From Desulfobaccales bacterium (lineage in GTDB: Bacteria > Desulfobacterota > Desulfobaccia > Desulfobaccales > 0-14-0-80-60-11), in assembly GCA_041648175.1 (NCBI GenBank), contig JBAZPO010000029.1, forward strand, positions 1-22,002: DNA of 22,002 nucleotides, given 5' to 3'. Both the position numbers and the translations under genes were made by a program. Positions 6,224-14,354 of this stretch are shown piece by piece. The notes under the pieces are model-generated. The model worked only from the letters and a program-made list of their open reading frames with translations, did no database searches and was not told the DNA's origin. The number at the start of each line of letters is the position of its first letter. Positions within the stretch are counted from its first letter, which is position 1.

Positions 6224-7903
6224 TTAAGGGGAAGATTCCCGGCCGGCGCCGGCCCCTTCCTCCTTGAGCACGCGGCGCAGCACCTTGCCCACCAGGCTCT
6301 TGGGCAACTCGGTGCGAAATTCGATGATCTTGGGCACCTTGTAGACCGCAAGCAACCGGCGGCAATGGGCCTCGATGTCAGCCTTGGTCAGCCGCGCCCC
6401 ATCTTTGGCCACGATGACCACTTTCACGGTTTCCCCCCGGTAAGCATCGGGCACTCCGAAAGCTGCGGCCTCCTTGACGCCGGGGTGCTGATAGAGCACC
6501 TCTTCCACTTCCCGGGGGTAGATTTTGTAGCCTCCGGCGATGATCAAATCCTTTTTGCGTTCTACGATATAAAAATAGCCGTCCTCATCCATGCGGGCCA
6601 GATCCCCGGTGTAAAGCCAGCCGTCCTTGAGGACCATGGCCGTCTCCTGGGGGTTGTGCCAATAGCCATCCATGACCTGGGGGCCAAAGATGACCAGTTC
6701 CCCTTCTTCGCCGGGCGGCATCTCCCGGTTGCCGGTTTCCGGGTCCATGATCTTCGCCAGGGTGCTGGGCAGGGGCAAGCCCATGCTGCCGGGCGGCCTT
6801 TTGCCCTGGACGGGATTAAGATGGGTGATGGGTGCGGCTTCGGTCAGGCCATAGCCCTCCATCATGGTGCAGCCGCTCAAGGCCTCGAAGCGGTCCCGGA
6901 CTTCCAGGGGCAGGGGGGCCGAGCCGCTGATACAGGCCCACAAGGCGGATAAGTCAAGCTTGGGCAGACGGGGGTCGTTGATCAGAGCCACAAACAGGGT
7001 GGGGACCCCGGGCAGCATGGTGGGCCGGTATTTTTGCATGGCCTTTATGAAACTGTTGATCTCAAAGCGGGGCAGCACGATAATCGTGGCTCCCTGGGAC
7101 ATGGGCCAGTTGAGACAGGCGGTGAGCCCGAAGGAGTGGGAAAATGGCAAGAGGCCCATGACGCGCTCTTCATTGTACCGCACCCGGGACAGCCAGGCGC
7201 TGATCTGGGCCACATTGGCCATGAGATTGCCGTGCGTCAGCATGGCGGCCTTGGGGGTGCCGGTGGTGCCGCCGGTATATTGCAGGACCGCCAGGTCCCC
7301 GGGTTCCGGCAGGGTTGTATCGGTCAAAGGGGGATGTTTCAGCAACTGCCGCCAGGAGGAGCGCTCCGGCGCGGGCTCAAATCCCAGGGCCAGGCCGTCT
7401 CTCCGGGCTTTGAAAGGATAGAGCCACGAAAGGAGCCAGGGGAGGCTATCCGTCAGGCTGGTAATGATGGTTTGGGTCAGATCTACCTGCTCCTTAATCT
7501 CCTGAAGTTTCGGGAGAAAATGGTCCAGCACTATCAGCCACTTGGCGCCCGAGTCGGCAAGTTGGTGTCCCAATTCCTTGGCGCTGAGGAGGGGATTGAG
7601 CATCACCGCCACCGCGCCCAGTCGCAGGACGGCATGGTAGGCGATGACCAGTTGCGGGGTATTGGGCAGGAAAATACCGACACGCGCCCCTTTGGCCAGA
7701 CCCAGGTTCATGAGGGCGTGGGCCAGGCGGGCGGTGAGCGTGTTCAGTTCGCCATAGGTGAAGGTCCGGCCGAAAAAGACCAGGGCCGGGGCTTGGGGAG
7801 ATCGCTCTGCCGCGTGCAGTAAGAGGAACGGCAAGGAGGTTGTGACGGGCCCCACCGTCAGGGGCACTCCCGGGTCATAATGGCGTGCCCAGGGGAAGGT
7901 CAT
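6224..7903 (-). CDS. Long-chain fatty acid--CoA ligase-like AMP-binding enzyme
   Basis: An adenylate-forming enzyme of the acyl-CoA synthetase (FadD-like) class. Counting from the TTG one codon upstream, the ATP-binding P-loop TGGTTGTPK is at 211-219, YGLTE at 352-356, YTGD at 432-435, ERKKDLIIAGGYKIYPREVE at 449-468, and the C-terminal catalytic lysine in LVGKVLRR at 541. All core motifs are intact and the length (559 residues) is normal. I choose ATG at 7903 over TTG at 7906 because AGGGGAGA lies at the proper distance. The acyl substrate is inferred as a medium or long fatty acid. It lies 12 nt behind the SlyD-type gene and 7 nt before DUF2062, forming one operon. Confidence 0.92.
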   Translation of the reverse strand: MTFPWARHYDPGVPLTVGPVTTSLPFLLLHAAERSPQAPALVFFGRTFTYGELNTLTARLAHALMNLGLAKGARVGIFLPNTPQLVIAYHAVLRLGAVAVMLNPLLSAKELGHQLADSGAKWLIVLDHFLPKLQEIKEQVDLTQTIITSLTDSLPWLLSWLYPFKARRDGLALGFEPAPERSSWRQLLKHPPLTDTTLPEPGDLAVLQYTGGTTGTPKAAMLTHGNLMANVAQISAWLSRVRYNEERVMGLLPFSHSFGLTACLNWPMSQGATIIVLPRFEINSFIKAMQKYRPTMLPGVPTLFVALINDPRLPKLDLSALWACISGSAPLPLEVRDRFEALSGCTMMEGYGLTEAAPITHLNPVQGKRPPGSMGLPLPSTLAKIMDPETGNREMPPGEEGELVIFGPQVMDGYWHNPQETAMVLKDGWLYTGDLARMDEDGYFYIVERKKDLIIAGGYKIYPREVEEVLYQHPGVKEAAAFGVPDAYRGETVKVVIVAKDGARLTKADIEAHCRRLLAVYKVPKIIEFRTELPKSLVGKVLRRVLKEEGAGAGRESSP

Positions 7904-7915
7904 CAATCATCTCCC

Positions 7916-8419
7916 CTAATGCTGGTGAGAGCCTCCTTCCTGACATTCCGAGCAGGTGCAGGCTTCATGCTCTTTGAGATCCTCAGGGGTCGCCTCCCGC
8001 ACCTCGCGGATGGTAAAGGAAACTTCCAGGTCTTTGCCCGCCAGGGGATGGTTAAAGTCGATGAGCACGGTTTCGGGCCGCACTTCCTGAATAATAAAGA
8101 ATACCGGTTGGCCGTCTTCGTTTTCGGTCTCGAATACCAGACCCGGCTTTACCTCCACCTCCGGAGCGAAGTCGGAGCGAGGGACTTCCATAAGCAGTTC
8201 GTCGTCAAATTCGCCGTAGGCCTCCTCGGCAGAAAGGTTAATTATTTTGCCTTCACTTTCTTCCATGCCGATCAAGGCTTCCTCCAGGCCCGGAGGCATC
8301 GCTCCCCCGCCCATACAGAAAGAAATTTCTTCCGGCTTTCCATCGGGGGGATAAGTCTCTTCCTCCCCGAGGTTGATCAGATATTCGATGGTCACAAAGG
8401 AACTCTTATCAATTTTCAT
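7916..8419 (-). CDS. FKBP-type peptidyl-prolyl isomerase, SlyD-like
   Basis: The 167-residue protein has the SlyD arrangement: a split FKBP domain (residues 1-70 and about 120-145), with MPPGLEEALIGM (41-52) and DFNHPLAGKDLEV (121-133), and an inserted chaperone (IF) domain between. The C-terminus has a short metal-binding tail with CTCSECQ (154-159) and HQH at the end, as in SlyD proteins that deliver nickel. SlyD proteins catalyse proline isomerisation and act as cytoplasmic folding helpers. AGGAG lies 6 nt before the ATG. It is the first gene of the chain leading to rsmA. Confidence 0.93.
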   Translation of the reverse strand: MKIDKSSFVTIEYLINLGEEETYPPDGKPEEISFCMGGGAMPPGLEEALIGMEESEGKIINLSAEEAYGEFDDELLMEVPRSDFAPEVEVKPGLVFETENEDGQPVFFIIQEVRPETVLIDFNHPLAGKDLEVSFTIREVREATPEDLKEHEACTCSECQEGGSHQH

Positions 8420-8543
8420 GGTGTTCTCCTGAGGCCGGAGGCAGCCAGCCCCTTAGTAGATAACTATAAAGATATGCGAAACCTCATCCAGAGCCAGGGC
8501 AGGCCGCCGGAAAAGGCCCGCAAAAGAGGGTCTTCGAGTCTGT

Positions 8544-9176
8544 TTAACGTTTGGTGCCCATAATGATTCGGCCGGTATTGAGCAGATTGCACGGTACGGT
8601 CTTTTGAACGGCAATGCCCACGTCTTTCATAACCCGGATGACATCCAGATCGGTGGTGAAACCGACGCGGACAAAAACCGGGGCCATCACGTCTTCGACG
8701 CGGCCCCACAGGCTGCCGTTTTGGGACCTGGTGTGATTAACCGCGATGATCTGACCGCCGGGCTTGACCACCCGGTGGATCTCCCGGCAGACTTTGTGAG
8801 GATCTTGGACGGTGGTGATGACATACGCGGCCATGACGAGGTCGAAATGGTTATCGGGAAAGTCCAGACGGGAGGCGTCCATGACGTGTAAGTCAAATCG
8901 GCTGCCGCTGTTGAGATGGGCAGCTTTTTTCCGGGCCTGGGCGATCATGGCATGGGAAATGTCTATCCCCACAAACCGGGTTTTGGGAGGGTAGAATTCC
9001 AGGGTGTTGCCAGGACCTACGCCAATCTCCAAGACCTTCTGGTGAGGGGTTCTGGGCACGTACTTGAAAGCTTGCCGGCGGCCGGGGCCCAGGATTTTAC
9101 CGAAGACATAATCGTAGAAGGGTGAATAAAACGAATATAATTGTTCCATGTAGCGCGGATTAACCTGACATTTCAT
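8544..9176 (-). CDS. Class I SAM methyltransferase, PmtA-like
   Basis: A 210-residue methyltransferase with SAM motif I VLEIGVGPGNT (48-58), GIDIS (70-74), a post-motif aspartate in DASRLDFPD (100-108) and VVKPGG (136-141). The N-terminal YSPFYDYVFGKILGPGRRQA resembles the Rhodobacter-type phosphatidylethanolamine N-methyltransferases (PmtA), which methylate membrane phospholipids; a UbiE-like role is the main alternative. AAGGA lies 6 nt before the ATG, and a sigma-70-like promoter is seen about 80 nt upstream. It ends 124 bp before the SlyD-type gene, so joint transcription is possible but not shown. Confidence 0.75.
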   Translation of the reverse strand: MKCQVNPRYMEQLYSFYSPFYDYVFGKILGPGRRQAFKYVPRTPHQKVLEIGVGPGNTLEFYPPKTRFVGIDISHAMIAQARKKAAHLNSGSRFDLHVMDASRLDFPDNHFDLVMAAYVITTVQDPHKVCREIHRVVKPGGQIIAVNHTRSQNGSLWGRVEDVMAPVFVRVGFTTDLDVIRVMKDVGIAVQKTVPCNLLNTGRIIMGTKR

Positions 9177-9262
9177 ATAAAATCCTTTTTAGGGTAATAG
9201 ACTAATCGGCAAGGCGTATCAGGAATGCCTCGGGAAAATCGCGGACCTTCCCAAAATGCTAA

Positions 9263-9292
9263 ATTCTACCCTAATAGTTGTGTGATTGTAAA
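9263..9292 (-). promoter_or_regulatory. Putative sigma-70 promoter of the PmtA-like gene
   Basis: On the minus strand, TTTACA (9292-9287) and TAGAAT (9268-9263) are separated by 18 bp, each one mismatch from consensus. Transcription would start about 80 nt before the ATG at 9176. Confidence 0.45.
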
Positions 9293-9321
9293 TCGAAAAA
9301 TTCCCGGCTCAACGGAAAGCA

Positions 9322-9540
9322 TCATTTGGACCTGATCAACTCTACTTCCCAGGCATCTCTGGCCTGGTGGTATTCCAGGCGATAAATGCGGTCGCCCACC
9401 TTTACCTTGAAGCAGAGCGAGGCCTGCGTCACCCACTGCTCCATGATCTGGTCAATTTCCAGCCAGGTCCGGCCCCAGGTAAAACGCCGGGGGCGTTCGT
9501 GCAGTCGAAACCCGGAATATGACTCTACCCGGCACAGCAT
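9322..9540 (-). CDS. Small hypothetical protein (possibly DUF6504-like)
   Basis: The 72-residue product is rich in aromatic and charged residues: RPRRFTWGRTWLEIDQIMEQW (about 16-36), then KVGDRIYRLEYHQARDAWEV (47-66). The pattern of a basic-aromatic entry, a helix with W, and a two-stranded YRLEYH...WEV end resembles DUF6504-type small proteins; this is a weak recognition from memory. It has no signal peptide or membrane segment. No Shine-Dalgarno is visible before the ATG, and an in-frame stop lies 6 codons upstream, so the start is fixed unless it is leaderless. It is divergent from fabF. Confidence 0.55.
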   Translation of the reverse strand: MLCRVESYSGFRLHERPRRFTWGRTWLEIDQIMEQWVTQASLCFKVKVGDRIYRLEYHQARDAWEVELIRSK

Positions 9541-9638
9541 CAGGTTGGCGTCAGCTTATAAGTTACCGGTCACACCGGGTGATGGGCTGCGAGAACGTCG
9601 CATCCGGTTCCGCCGGTCCCGGTTGGGCTTGAAACCCG

Positions 9639-9672
9639 TTGCAATAGTAACACGGGTAATTTACAATGGCAA
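9639..9672. promoter_or_regulatory. Overlapping divergent promoter candidates (fabF and the small gene)
   Basis: Plus strand: TTGCAA (9639-9644), 17 bp, TACAAT (9662-9667), about 110 bp before fabF. Minus strand: TTGCCA (9672-9667), 17 bp, TACTAT (9649-9644), about 100 bp before the small gene. The -10 of one overlaps or abuts the -35 of the other, so the two polymerases would exclude each other if both are real. Confidence 0.35.
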
Positions 9673-9775
9673 TATCGTCAACGTAATTGTGTATTTGGCC
9701 CCCTCTAGGGGATGGCCTTTGCACATTTGGGCGTGGTGGGTATATTCTCATTGGCCGCGGGAGAGGTTTTAATAC

Positions 9776-11095
9776 ATGTCATTAAGAAAAAACATGGGAT
9801 TTAGACGGGTGGTGATTACGGGCGTCGGGATGGTGACGTCCATGGGTATGGATACGCCCACCGTGTGGAGTCGACTGCTGGCCGGGAAATCGGGGGTGTC
9901 CAGGCTAAGCCGTTTTAATCCCGAAATTATTGAGCGCTATCGCATTCCTGAAGATTTTCCTATCATCGGCGGGGTGATGCATGATTTTGATTTGAAAGAA
10001 ATTTTGCAGGCCCGCAAAGATGAAGTCACCAAAGAGGATTTGAAGCAAATCAAGTATACTGACCGGTTTACCCAGTTTGCCCTGGCTGCCAGTATGGAAG
10101 CGATTAAGGACTCGGGCCTCAACCTGGAGGCTGATGAGGACCCGGAACGGGCCGGAGTGATCATTGCCAGCGGCATGGGCGGGGTCAGTTCCTGGGAGGA
10201 AGGGGTTCAGAAACTTCTGGCCGAAGGCGTGCGCCGGGTTTCGCCTTTCCTGGTGCCCAAAATGATTCCCAATCTGGCGGCGGGCAACGTCTCCATCCGG
10301 TTCAAGGCCAAGGGACCCAATATTGCGCTATCCACCGCCTGTGCTGCCGGGGCTCATGCCATCGGTTTGGCCTACCGTTCCGTCCAATTGGGGGACGCGG
10401 ACCTTATGGCTGCCGGGGGCACCGAAGCCGCAGTGACTATTTTGACGCTCACGGCCTTTTATCGCATGGGTGCTTTGGCCGTTGGTTATAATGATCGCCC
10501 CGAAGCCGCCAGTCGTCCTTTTGATATCAATCGCTGTGGTTTTGTCATGTCAGAAGGCGCCGGTATCCTGGTGTTGGAGGAACTGGAGCACGCCCTGGCC
10601 CGTAACGCCGATATCTATGCCGAGATCGTCGGGTTCGGCATGACTGGCGATGCCCATCACATTACCGATCCGGATAAGGAAGGGGCCAGGCGCTGCATCA
10701 CTCTGGCCATGAAAGATGCCGGCGTTAAGCCCGAAGACATTGATTACGTCAACCCGCACGCCACGGCTACCCCGGTGGGCGACCGCAACGAGTCTCAGGC
10801 TTTAAAAGAAATTTTCGGCGACTTGGCCCCCAGCCTCAAGGTGAGCGCGACCAAGTCCATGACCGGCCATCTGCTGGGCGCGGCCGGCGCGGTGGAGGGC
10901 ATTTTCTGCGCCTTGGCCATCAAGAACGGGATAGCGCCACCCACCATCAACCTGGACGACTTGGACCCGGCCTGTGCCGGCCTGGATTTCATCAGGGGCA
11001 CGGCCCGGAAGGCGGATATCCGCTATGCCTTGTCCAATTCCTTTGGATTCGGGGGCACCAACGCGGCCTTAGTATTCAAACGCTTTGAAGGCTGA
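9776..11095 (+). CDS. fabF: Beta-ketoacyl-ACP synthase II (FabF-type)
   Basis: Condensing enzyme of fatty acid elongation, joining malonyl-ACP to acyl-ACP in the cytoplasm. The 439-residue thiolase-fold protein has the catalytic Cys189 in STACAAGAHA, His328 in NPHATAT, Lys360 and His365 in TKSMTGHLLGAAG, and the gating NSFGFGG at 421-427. It is about 26 residues longer than E. coli FabF, mostly through an insertion near residues 50-95 (DLKEILQARKDEVTKEDLKQ). The active-site segment NPHATAT replaces the common NAHGTST. GGGAGAGG lies 9 nt before the first ATG; a second ATG six codons in has no such site. It stands alone, away from acpP and other fab genes, so it may serve a special acyl chain. 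Confidence 0.93.
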   Translation: MSLRKNMGFRRVVITGVGMVTSMGMDTPTVWSRLLAGKSGVSRLSRFNPEIIERYRIPEDFPIIGGVMHDFDLKEILQARKDEVTKEDLKQIKYTDRFTQFALAASMEAIKDSGLNLEADEDPERAGVIIASGMGGVSSWEEGVQKLLAEGVRRVSPFLVPKMIPNLAAGNVSIRFKAKGPNIALSTACAAGAHAIGLAYRSVQLGDADLMAAGGTEAAVTILTLTAFYRMGALAVGYNDRPEAASRPFDINRCGFVMSEGAGILVLEELEHALARNADIYAEIVGFGMTGDAHHITDPDKEGARRCITLAMKDAGVKPEDIDYVNPHATATPVGDRNESQALKEIFGDLAPSLKVSATKSMTGHLLGAAGAVEGIFCALAIKNGIAPPTINLDDLDPACAGLDFIRGTARKADIRYALSNSFGFGGTNAALVFKRFEG

Positions 11096-11530
11096 GAAGA
11101 AGCGGTCAGCTTTTAGAGGCGGACGCGGGGCCTAAGGCCTGGCGAAGCCCCTCTTTGGAAAAGGGAAACTTAGGAGGATTTCAAGCGCTTATAGCGCTTG
11201 CCATAAATTTATGCCGCTGGCTGATTTTTAAATCCCCCTAAATCCCCCTTTTTCAAAGGGGGACTTTATAAGTAATTCCTTATAGTTCTCCCCTTTACCA
11301 AATGGGGTTAGGGGGATTTGGGGTGTTAAAGTATCTCCTATTAAGGAAAAAACTTTTGGCAAACGCTATATAAAAATCCCCCTGGCCCCTATCAGCAAAG
11401 TGGGGCTGAAGCTGTTTTTTATGTCATCTTATTTCTAAAACAGCCCTGGACTTCCTCTCAGGAGTATTCTTGATGTATGACAGTAAATAAAGGCTGATCG
11501 CTGAAAGCTGATAGCTGACTGCTTATCCCC
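11096..11530. other. 435-bp intergenic region with a family A element
   Basis: Apart from the family A copy at 11190-11370, this holds a GCTGTTTT...AAAACAGC inverted pair (about 11411-11445) and a short run of GCTGA(T/A)AGCTGA words just before the kinase gene. No clear promoter and no gene are visible. Confidence 0.6.
11190..11370. repeat. Family A MITE-like element, copy 3
   Basis: 181 bp from TATAGCGCTTGCCA to TGGCAAACGCTATA (one mismatch between the ends), with the same internal AAATCCCCCTAA inverted pair. It lies between fabF and the kinase operon. Confidence 0.9.
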
Positions 11531-12958
11531 ATGGCCACCCCACCCAAGCCCATCCGTATCGCCATTGTCCTGAACGGTCAGGAATTCCTCTGTCACACAG
11601 TCACCGTGCCGTTCTCCCTGGAAGGCTACCCGCCGGTGGAACTGGTCTTATATGCCGCCAAACCCCAAATCCAGCCGGGTTTGGAGGTGAAACTCCTGCC
11701 GGAATTGCATCCGGAACAGTTCGATCTCATCTTGGACGGCCAGTTGCTTATGGCCGGGAGGCACGATTTTTCTCCCGATCAAACGGATAACTTTGTTTCC
11801 GGTCCCCCGGCAGACTTCCTGCAAAGACTGGTCTGCCATCTTCAGGAGTTGCGTCAAAAGCAGGAAATCAACTCCGGCATCATCAACAGCGCCACCGACG
11901 CCATGGTCACCATCAACGAGGACCACATCATTGTGGGTTACAATCATGCCGCGGAGGAGATGTTCGGCTATACCCGGGAAGAAGCCCTGGGGCAGGATCT
12001 GCTATTGATTGTGCCTCCGCCCTACAAAAACTTACACCGGGGCTATCTTAAGCGCTATCTGGCCACCCGGGAAGCCCACGTGCTCGGCCGGCAAAGGCGT
12101 CTTAACGCCTTTCGGCGGGATGGACGAGAGTTCCCCTTGAGCATTTCCTTTTCCGTGGTCGAAATCCATGATAGCCTCTATTTTACCGCTATCATGCGGG
12201 ATATTACCGAGTATGAAGCTCTGGAAGACCGGGTGCTCCAGACCGAGCGTCTGGCTGCGGTAGGCAATACCGTGGCCCATATTGCCCACGAAATCAAGAA
12301 CCCGCTGCTCATCATCGGGGGGTTTGCCCGGCAGCTTCTCAGAGTCCCGGAATTTGACGACACCTCCCGCCACCAACTGTCCACCATCGCCGAAGAGGTG
12401 GTGCATCTGGAGGAGATGGTGGCGGCCATGCGGGATTTTGTCAGGCGGCCACCGGCCCAGAAGCGCCAGGGAGAGATTGCCGCGGCAATTGCCCAGGCCC
12501 TGGAGAAGTTCCAGGACTCTTTTCGGGAGCATAATATTCAAGTGCGCCAGGTGGTGGAAACGCCGCTTCCGGCCGCGTCCTTTGACCCCAAGCAGTTGCA
12601 TCAGGTTCTGCTCAATCTGCTCAAGAATGCCCAGGAGGCCATGCCTCAAGGCGGCGAGATCACCATTGCCAGCCGGGTGCGGGGCGCCATGGTGGAAATC
12701 AGTATCGCCGACACCGGCGATGGCATGCCTCCCGAAGTGGTAGACAGTATTTTTCAGCCTTACTTCACCACCAAGGAAACGAGTACCGGGCTGGGACTGG
12801 CCATCTGCCAGAGTATCATCCAGGAGCACGGCGGCAGCATTTTCGCCGATAGTACGCCGGGCCGGGGCTCCACCTTTACTATCCAACTCCCCTTAACGGT
12901 TGACGCGGACGAACTTCCCCAGCGCCTTACCGAACCCGAGGATAGGCGATTTCGATGA
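11531..12958 (+). CDS. Soluble PAS-domain sensor histidine kinase (paralogue 1)
   Basis: A 475-residue cytoplasmic two-component kinase. Domains in order: an unrecognised N-terminal domain (1-105, starting PIRIAIVLNGQEFL), a PAS domain (about 115-230, ending IMRDITEYE), a dimerisation/phosphoacceptor domain with the H-box HIAHEIKNPLL (His253), and an ATPase domain with N-box LNLLKNAQEAM (Asn366), G1 DTGDG (394-398), F-box FQPYFTTK and G2 GLGLA (420-424). All catalytic boxes are intact. There is no membrane segment or receiver domain, so it must sense an internal signal and act on a regulator encoded elsewhere. No Shine-Dalgarno is visible before the ATG. It is about 69% identical to the next gene by a hand count over an ungapped 454-residue alignment. 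Confidence 0.92.
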   Translation: MATPPKPIRIAIVLNGQEFLCHTVTVPFSLEGYPPVELVLYAAKPQIQPGLEVKLLPELHPEQFDLILDGQLLMAGRHDFSPDQTDNFVSGPPADFLQRLVCHLQELRQKQEINSGIINSATDAMVTINEDHIIVGYNHAAEEMFGYTREEALGQDLLLIVPPPYKNLHRGYLKRYLATREAHVLGRQRRLNAFRRDGREFPLSISFSVVEIHDSLYFTAIMRDITEYEALEDRVLQTERLAAVGNTVAHIAHEIKNPLLIIGGFARQLLRVPEFDDTSRHQLSTIAEEVVHLEEMVAAMRDFVRRPPAQKRQGEIAAAIAQALEKFQDSFREHNIQVRQVVETPLPAASFDPKQLHQVLLNLLKNAQEAMPQGGEITIASRVRGAMVEISIADTGDGMPPEVVDSIFQPYFTTKETSTGLGLAICQSIIQEHGGSIFADSTPGRGSTFTIQLPLTVDADELPQRLTEPEDRRFR

Positions 12959-14346
12959 CTACCCCTGTCCAACCCATCCGCATCGCCATTGTCATAAACG
13001 GCCAGGATTTTCTCTGCAACCCGGTCAGCCTGCCCTTCTCTCTGGAAGGTTACCCCCCGGTGGATGTGGTCCTCTATGGCAGCAACCCCGAGGTCGTGGC
13101 CGGCCTGCCGGTAAACCGCTTGGCTGAGTTGCATCCGGACCAGTTTGATCTCATCCTGGACGCCCAGTTTTTGACCAACGGGCTCGACGATTTTGCGCCG
13201 GACAAACTGGATAATCTCATTACCGGTCCCGCGGTGCCTTTCCTAAAAGGGCTGGTCTGCCAACTCCACGAATTGCGCCAGAAACAGGAAATCAACTCCG
13301 GCATCATCAACAGCGCTACTGACGCCATTATCACCATCAATGAAGAACACGTGATCGTCGGTTTCAATCGCGGCGCGGAACTGATGTTCGGCTACACCCG
13401 GGCCGAAGCCCTGGGCCAGGACTTGACCCTCGTGATTCCGCCGCCTTATAAGGCGGAGCACCGGGCCTACGTGCGGCGTTATGTGGCCACCCGGGAGGCC
13501 CGGATGATCGGCAAACACGTGCGCCTTACCGCCCTGCGCCGGGATGGGCATGAATTCCCCATGAGCATCTCTTTTTCCGTAGCCGAGATTCGCGATAACC
13601 TCTATTTCACCGGCATCATTCGGGACATTACCGAATACAAGGAGATGGAGGAACGGGTGCTCCAGTCGGAACGCCTGGCCGCGGTGGGCAATACCGTGAC
13701 TCATATAGCCCACGAAATCAAAAATCCACTGCTTATTATCGGGGGGTTCGCCCGGCAGCTTCTCAAAACCCCGAACCTGGACGATAAGTCCAACCGCAAA
13801 CTGTCCATGATCGCCGAAGAAGTGAGCCATCTGGAGGAGATGGTGGCGGAAATGCGGGATTTTGTCCGCCGCCCCTCGGCCCAGAAGCAGTCAGGCCAGA
13901 TCATGGACATCTTGCGCGAAGCCCTGGACCTGTTTCACGATACCTTTGAGGAACATCACATCACGGTGCATCAGGTTGAAGAAACGCCGTTGCCATCGCT
14001 GCCCTTCGACCCCAGACAGGTGCGTCAGGTGTTCCTGAATCTTTTGAAGAACGCGCTGGAGGCCATGCCCCAGGGGGGTGAAATTACCATCACCAGCCGA
14101 GTCCAGGACACCAAAGCCGAAATCAGCATCGCCGACACCGGCGAGGGCATGACTGCGGAAGTAGCCGAGAATATTTTTCAGCCTTACTTCACCACCAAGG
14201 AAAAGGGGACGGGCCTTGGATTGGCCATCTGCCAGAGCATTATCCAGGAGCACGGCGGCACCATCTCCGTGGCTAGCACCCCCGGCGGGGGAACCACCTT
14301 TATCATCCAACTGCCCGTGGATGATGCCGCCCTGGCCCAAGAGTAA
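12955..14346 (+). CDS. Soluble PAS-domain sensor histidine kinase (paralogue 2)
   Basis: A 463-residue tandem duplicate of the preceding kinase. The ATG overlaps the upstream TGA (ATGA), so the two are translationally coupled. The same layout is conserved residue for residue: N-terminal domain 1-105, PAS 115-230, His253 in HIAHEIKNPLL, Asn366, DTGEG (394-398), GLGLA (420-424). Differences concentrate in residues 41-100 of the N-terminal domain, around 185-195 at the end of PAS, and 311-345, which may mean different inputs and partners. The two proteins could form heterodimers, because the dimerisation helices are nearly identical. It lies 8 nt before the ABC ATPase gene. Confidence 0.92.
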   Translation: MTTPVQPIRIAIVINGQDFLCNPVSLPFSLEGYPPVDVVLYGSNPEVVAGLPVNRLAELHPDQFDLILDAQFLTNGLDDFAPDKLDNLITGPAVPFLKGLVCQLHELRQKQEINSGIINSATDAIITINEEHVIVGFNRGAELMFGYTRAEALGQDLTLVIPPPYKAEHRAYVRRYVATREARMIGKHVRLTALRRDGHEFPMSISFSVAEIRDNLYFTGIIRDITEYKEMEERVLQSERLAAVGNTVTHIAHEIKNPLLIIGGFARQLLKTPNLDDKSNRKLSMIAEEVSHLEEMVAEMRDFVRRPSAQKQSGQIMDILREALDLFHDTFEEHHITVHQVEETPLPSLPFDPRQVRQVFLNLLKNALEAMPQGGEITITSRVQDTKAEISIADTGEGMTAEVAENIFQPYFTTKEKGTGLGLAICQSIIQEHGGTISVASTPGGGTTFIIQLPVDDAALAQE

Positions 14347-14354
14347 GGTGAATA

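Noticed and set aside
6200..6952. Plus-strand open frame of 250 codons, and similar frames at 7034-7822 and 7880-8563
   Set aside because: They are antisense to the acyl-CoA synthetase and SlyD genes, whose motifs are complete.
12032..12886. Minus-strand open frame of 284 codons opposite the first kinase
   Set aside because: It mirrors the codon bias of the kinase gene; the duplicate kinase shows a similar shadow.
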